Source: RUG420 sp045642465
GTDB lineage: Bacteria > Bacillota > Clostridia > Oscillospirales > Acutalibacteraceae
Direction: 5' to 3'
NCBI GenBank assembly: GCA_045642465.1
Contig: JAZUIY010000015.1
Location: 682,001-746,000 of the forward strand
DNA length: 64,000 nucleotides
The translations under genes were made by a program, and so were the position numbers. Within the stretch, counting starts at the first letter, position 1; each line of letters starts with the position of its first letter. The notes below the pieces were generated by a model that made no database searches, was not told where the DNA came from, and saw only the letters and a program-made list of their open reading frames with translations. Shown piece after piece: positions 61,260 through 64,000 of the stretch.

Positions 61260-61266
61260 GCTAGCC

Positions 61267-61598
61267 GTGACCGGGTTGGGCAGCCGCTGGCACTTCGGTG
61301 CGAGAGGAAAGTCCGAGCCCCATAGAGCAGGATGACGGCTAACGGCCGCCGGGGGTGACCCTAGGGAAAGTGCAACAGAAAGATACCGCCTCTTTGAGGT
61401 AAGGGTGGAACGGCGAGGTAAGAGCTCACCAGCACGGTGGAGACATCGTGGCTATGTAAACCCCATCCGGAGCAAGGCCGACATGCAAGGGTTGCTCGCC
61501 CGTTAGAAAGCAGAAGGGTCGCTTGAACGTGTCAGCAATGGCACGGCTAGATAGATGGTTGCCTGAGAAAACAGAACTCGGCTTACACGCCCGGTCAC
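61267..61598 (+). ncRNA. rnpB: RNase P RNA, type A
   Basis: The catalytic RNA of RNase P, which matures tRNA 5' ends. The 5' end (GTGACCGGGTTGG) pairs with the 3' end (CCCGGTCAC) to close helix P1-P2. Hallmark conserved elements are in order: GAGGAAAGTCCGAGCC, ACAGAAAGATACCGCC, GGTAAGAGCTCACC and AGATAGATGGTTGCC. About 330 bases and the overall layout fit the ancestral type A rather than the Bacillus type B. It has its own promoter and a terminator about 65 bases downstream. Confidence 0.96.
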
Positions 61599-61664
61599 CT
61601 ATAAAATGTTTGGGACGCTTATGCATGCTTGCATGTTTAGGGATTCCTATTGATAGATTGTTTG

Positions 61665-61691
61665 CTGAAGCCTCGGCTTCGGCTCTTTTTT
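61665..61691 (+). terminator. Terminator after rnpB
   Basis: CTGAAGC-CTCG-GCTTCGG stem-loop followed by CTCTTTTTTT. Confidence 0.7.
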
Positions 61692-61732
61692 TGCCCATTT
61701 TTAGTACGTTTGCTTTCCAAATCGGGCTAATG

Positions 61733-61900
61733 TTAGCTGCCACTGCTGTAATGTGGCTTCTTAGTTGGGGCAATTTAGCTGGTACCGCTGTAATGTGGCT
61801 TCTTGGTTGGGGCAATTTAGCTGCCACCGCTGTAATGTAGCTTCTTAGTTGGGGCGATTTAGCTGCCACCGCTGTAATGTAGCTTCTTGATTGGGGCGAT
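61733..61900. repeat. 42-base tandem repeat, four copies
   Basis: Units begin at 61733, 61775, 61817 and 61859, an exact 42-base period, with a partial fifth (TTAGCTG) at 61901. Each contains GCTGTAATGT and CTTCTTRGTTGGGGC; the units differ by only a few substitutions. The period is a multiple of three, so both strands stay open by chance. Confidence 0.95.
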
Positions 61901-61920
61901 TTAGCTGACTTTTACGTAAA

Positions 61921-62254
61921 GTGATTCATTTTCTTTGATTTTCTCAAAAATGAATCACCAAAATTGGGATATTTTAGAGCGTTTTGAGAAAAAGTGATTC
62001 AAAAAGGGTGAAATAAGGGAAAATGAATCACCTTTTTCTATGTTCGTAATGAGCGCAGGACGTAAAAGTGATTCAAAAAGGATGAAATAAGGAAAAATGA
62101 ATCACTTTTGTCAACGTTTGTAGCAAATGCAGGGTGTAAAAGTGATTCAAAAAGCGCGAAATAAGGGGAAAGTGAATCACTTTTGTCTTTTCCTTTGAAA
62201 AATTCAGGTGAAAAGGTGATTCAAAAGTGCCTGTTTGGAGGCAAAATGAATCAC
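61921..62254. repeat. 74-base-period array of GTGATTCA / TGAATCAC inverted pairs, five units
   Basis: GTGATTCA occurs at 61921, 61994, 62068, 62142 and 62216 (steps 73, 74, 74, 74). Its complement TGAATCAC occurs 22-23 bases after each at 61951, 62024, 62098, 62173 and 62247. Units 3 and 4 have 12-base perfect arms (AAAAGTGATTCA / TGAATCACTTTT). Units 2-4 share GAAATAAGG inside the loop. Each unit could form a stem-loop with a loop of about 22 bases. Confidence 0.95.
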
Positions 62255-62300
62255 TTTCCTATTATTCCCATCTTTTTCAGTTGCTTGCCAGTGTTGAAAG

Positions 62301-62510
62301 TAGTGGAGGGTGTAAGACTGGCCCGGGAAAGAGGAAATAAGGTAGAAATGATTTGGGTCTTCCGAAATAGGAGGTAGTGGAGAGCGTAAGAGTGGTCCGG
62401 GAAAGAGGAAATAAGGTAGAAATGATTTGGGTCTTCCGAAATAGGAAGTAGTGGAGGGCGTAAGAGAGGTCTGGGAAAGGTGAAATAAGGTAGAAAGGCC
62501 TCACTTTTGG
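62301..62510. repeat. Second 74-base tandem array, three units
   Basis: TAGTGG recurs at 62301, 62375 and 62449, and GAAATAAGG at 62334, 62408 and 62482, both exactly 74 bases apart. Units share AGGGTGTAAG-like starts and TTTGGGTCTTCCGAAATAGG. The order AGGGTGTAA...GAAATAAGG matches the preceding array, so both look like descendants of one 74-base unit. Confidence 0.92.
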
Positions 62511-62590
62511 AAGGCGTTTTTCTGGATGAACGAAAGAAGATGGACTCTTGAAAGAAACAGCGCGAAAAAGGTAAAATGTTTAAGTGCCTA

Positions 62591-62680
62591 GAGCGAAAAG
62601 GTAAGCGTCTAGAGCGAAAAGAGAAAGCGTTTTGAGCGAAAAGATAAGTGCTGAGCGAAAAGAAGTAGATGCTGGGCGCA
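62591..62680. repeat. Degenerate 19-22-base repeat with GAGCGAAAAG
   Basis: GAGCGAAAAG begins at 62591, 62612, 62634 and 62653, each preceded by an AAGYG-like segment; a fifth, decayed unit (GGGCGCAGAAAA) leads into the next array. Confidence 0.85.
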
Positions 62681-62683
62681 GAA

Positions 62684-62999
62684 AATGAACTGGTTTGGAG
62701 ATAAGCGAAAGATGAACTGGTTTAGAGATAAGCGAAGATGAACTGGTTTGGAGATAAGCGAAGATGAACTGGTTCGGAGATAAGCGAAGATGAACTGGTT
62801 TGGAGATAAGCAGAAGATGAACTGGTTTGGAAATAAGCGAAGATGAACTGGTTTTGAGATAAGCGAAGATGAACTGGTTTGGAGATAAGCGAAGATGAAC
62901 TGGTTTGGAGATAAGCGAAGATGAACTGGTTTGGAGATAAGCAGAAGATGAACTGGTTTGAAGATAAGCGAAGATGAACTGGTTTGGAGATAAGCGAAA
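62684..62999. repeat. 26-base tandem repeat, twelve copies, ending at recD2
   Basis: Units containing ATGAACTGGTTTGGAGATAA and then GCGAAG begin at 62684, 62711, 62737, 62763, 62789, 62816, 62842, 62868, 62894, 62920, 62947 and 62973. Steps are 26 bases, with 27 where CAGAAG or GAAAG adds a base. The last unit runs directly into the recD2 ribosome-binding site. Confidence 0.96.
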
Positions 63000-63018
63000 G
63001 ATGAAGGAGGTGAGCGGT

Positions 63019-64000
63019 TTGCCTGAGATGGAGCAGGAGTATGAAGTGCTGTATGGCGTGGCCGAGGAGGTCGTGTACAGAAAGGAAGACAGTGGGTTCA
63101 CTGTGCTGGATGTGTCCACGGAGGAGGGCGAACTGGTCACCGTGGTGGGCGTGTTGCCCGAAATTAGCGCCGGCGAGGAGCTGAAGCTGACGGGACATTG
63201 GGATACCCATGTCACCTTTGGCAGACAGTTCCGTGCGGAACTGTGTGAACAGAGCATGCCGGCAACGGTTGCGCAGATGCTGAAGTATCTGGCCAGCGGC
63301 GCAGTCAAGGGCATTGGCCCATCCACCGCCAACAAAATTATAGAGGCCTTTGGGGAAGACGCCTTTGATGTGCTGTCCAACCGTCCGGAAGAACTGGCCC
63401 AGATTAAGGGCATCTCTCGGGCAAAGGCCAGGGAAATGTCAGAAGCCTTCAAGGACCAGTTCGCCACCCGGGAAACCATGATGGCACTGGGCCGGTTAGG
63501 ACTGACACCCAATGAAAGTATTAACGTGTATAAAGTGTTCGGAGACCACTCTGTGCAGCGCGTCATGGAGAATCCATACGTGCTGTGCCTGGCAGACGTG
63601 GGCATTGGATTCGAACGGGCCGACAGCATTGCCAACGCATTTAGCGAACGGCCGGCTCCGGAATACCGAATCCAGGCGGGCATTATCCATGTTGTGAATC
63701 ACAACATTGGGAATGGCCATACCTGTCTGCCAAGGGACAAGATGCTGGCACCCGCTGCATCGCTCCTAGACACGAATAATGACACCATAGACATTGCCAT
63801 TGACGGGCTGGTGGAACACCATCAGCTGGAACAGGCCGTGCTGGACGGGCGGGAGTTTATTTTCCTGCCGTATATGCATGAGGCAGAATATAGTGCGGCC
63901 CAGCGGATTAAGATGATTTGCAAGTTCCCGCCGGCAGGGCGCCCGGCCTTGGAAAAGGAACTGAAGAAAATAGAAAAGCGCAACGGCATTCAGTATGAAG
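63019..64000 (+). CDS. recD2: RecD2 (RecD/TraA-type) DNA helicase, 3' end cut by window edge
   Basis: The first 327 residues of a RecD-like 5'-3' helicase of the RecD2 type. The N-terminal OB-like domain (VAEEVVYRKEDSGFTVLDV) and the helix-hairpin-helix region (VKGIGPSTANKIIEAFG; ELAQIKGISRAKAREM; about 94-140) distinguish it from RecBCD RecD. The helicase Walker A lies beyond the edge. TTG 63019 is preferred as start: AAGGAGG (63004-63010) lies 8 bases upstream. In-frame ATGs at 63001 and 62974 exist; the latter lies inside the last 26-base repeat and would add a repeat-coded MNWFGDKRK. With AddAB upstream, RecD2 likely acts separately in repair. Confidence 0.9.
   Translation, partial: MPEMEQEYEVLYGVAEEVVYRKEDSGFTVLDVSTEEGELVTVVGVLPEISAGEELKLTGHWDTHVTFGRQFRAELCEQSMPATVAQMLKYLASGAVKGIGPSTANKIIEAFGEDAFDVLSNRPEELAQIKGISRAKAREMSEAFKDQFATRETMMALGRLGLTPNESINVYKVFGDHSVQRVMENPYVLCLADVGIGFERADSIANAFSERPAPEYRIQAGIIHVVNHNIGNGHTCLPRDKMLAPAASLLDTNNDTIDIAIDGLVEHHQLEQAVLDGREFIFLPYMHEAEYSAAQRIKMICKFPPAGRPALEKELKKIEKRNGIQYE

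Larger units (their letters stand above)
61692..63018. other. Gene-free, repeat-packed interval between rnpB and recD2
   Basis: About 1.3 kb with no supportable gene. Reading frames here are short, change frame between repeats, or run antisense to rnpB or recD2. Most of the length is occupied by four groups of tandem repeats (42-base, 74-base in two subtypes, about 21-base, 26-base), annotated separately. I see no tRNA, transposase or CRISPR repeat. Confidence 0.85.

Noticed and set aside
61523..61840. Plus-strand frame of about 105 codons starting inside rnpB
   Set aside because: It starts within the conserved RNase P RNA and continues past its terminator into repeats.
61426..61869. Minus-strand frame with a 14-residue repeat (LPQLRSHITAVAAK-like)
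   Set aside because: It runs through most of the 3' half of rnpB in antisense and consists otherwise of the 42-base repeat; no ribosome-binding site.
61921..63000. CRISPR array
   Set aside because: Units are tandem and near-identical along their full length, with no unique spacers of constant size, and no cas genes are present.
62580..63683. Minus-strand frame of 367 codons rich in SKPVHLRLSPNQFIF-like repeats
   Set aside because: It is the 26-base array read in three frames plus the antisense of recD2; 26 bases times three keeps it open by chance.

Overview
The window reads as the core chromosome of a Gram-positive-type bacterium of the phylum Bacillota, most likely class Clostridia. The evidence is established gene orders of that group (U32 peptidase - dgt - dnaG - rpoD; miaB - ylbF/ymcA-like - mutS - mutL; yceD - rpmF; lepA - hemW; addB - addA), a type III glutamine synthetase, a class 1B dihydroorotate dehydrogenase (PyrK/PyrD), an LCP cell-wall ligase, a type A RNase P RNA, strong GGAGG ribosome-binding sites and sigma-A promoters with 17-base spacers. 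I cannot assign family or genus from the sequence alone. I see no rRNA, tRNA, IS element, prophage or CRISPR array. Both edges cut a gene: a DJ-1/PfpI protein at the left and a RecD2 helicase at the right.

Layout. 0-8 kb: DJ-1 fragment, MltG with a long KAAQQ-repeat tail, U32 peptidase, dGTPase-like protein, primase, sigma-A, then ndk on the other strand. 8-20.6 kb: rpoB-rpoC with its own promoter and leader (not preceded by rplJ/rplL here), then rpsL-rpsG-fusA-tuf with internal promoters and a structured rpsL-rpsG spacer. 20.6-23.4 kb: two tiny membrane peptides in tandem, an alpha/beta hydrolase and a Geobacillus/Staphylococcus-type lipase. 23.5-30.7 kb: miaB, a Cys-tailed YlbF-family protein, mutS, mutL, a DUF1648 membrane protein. 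30.7-36.5 kb: glutamine synthetase III divergent from a small P-loop protein, then yceD-rpmF, der and a LOG-family protein. 36.5-42.2 kb: pyrimidine operon pyrC-pyrK-pyrD-pyrF-pyrE-pyrB-pyrI. 42.2-49.1 kb: addA/addB. 49.3-59.2 kb: murC, an acyl-CoA synthetase, two unknown proteins, an L,D-transpeptidase, lepA, hemW and putP. 59.3-61.1 kb: an LCP protein with a Gln/Ala/Arg-repeat tail. 61.2-61.6 kb: rnpB. 61.7-63.0 kb: a gene-free stretch packed with at least four unrelated or diverged tandem-repeat families, ending at the ribosome-binding site of recD2.

Most genes are housekeeping: transcription and translation (rpoBC, rpoD, str genes, lepA, der, rpmF, rnpB), replication and repair (dnaG, mutSL, addAB, recD2), wall assembly (mltG, murC, LCP, L,D-transpeptidase), and UMP synthesis from carbamoyl phosphate.

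The least explained parts are: (1) the rnpB-recD2 repeat tract, including five GTGATTCA...TGAATCAC inverted pairs on a 74-base period, a second 74-base array that looks like a diverged relative, and twelve 26-base repeats abutting recD2; (2) the two tandem 24- and 22-residue hydrophobic peptides with strong ribosome-binding sites, closed by a strong terminator; (3) a seven-unit 13-base repeat in the leader of the LCP gene; (4) low-complexity cationic Gln-rich tails on two separate cell-wall proteins. Several key genes appear to start at TTG or GTG (rpsL, rpsG, mutS, lepA, the U32 gene, recD2).
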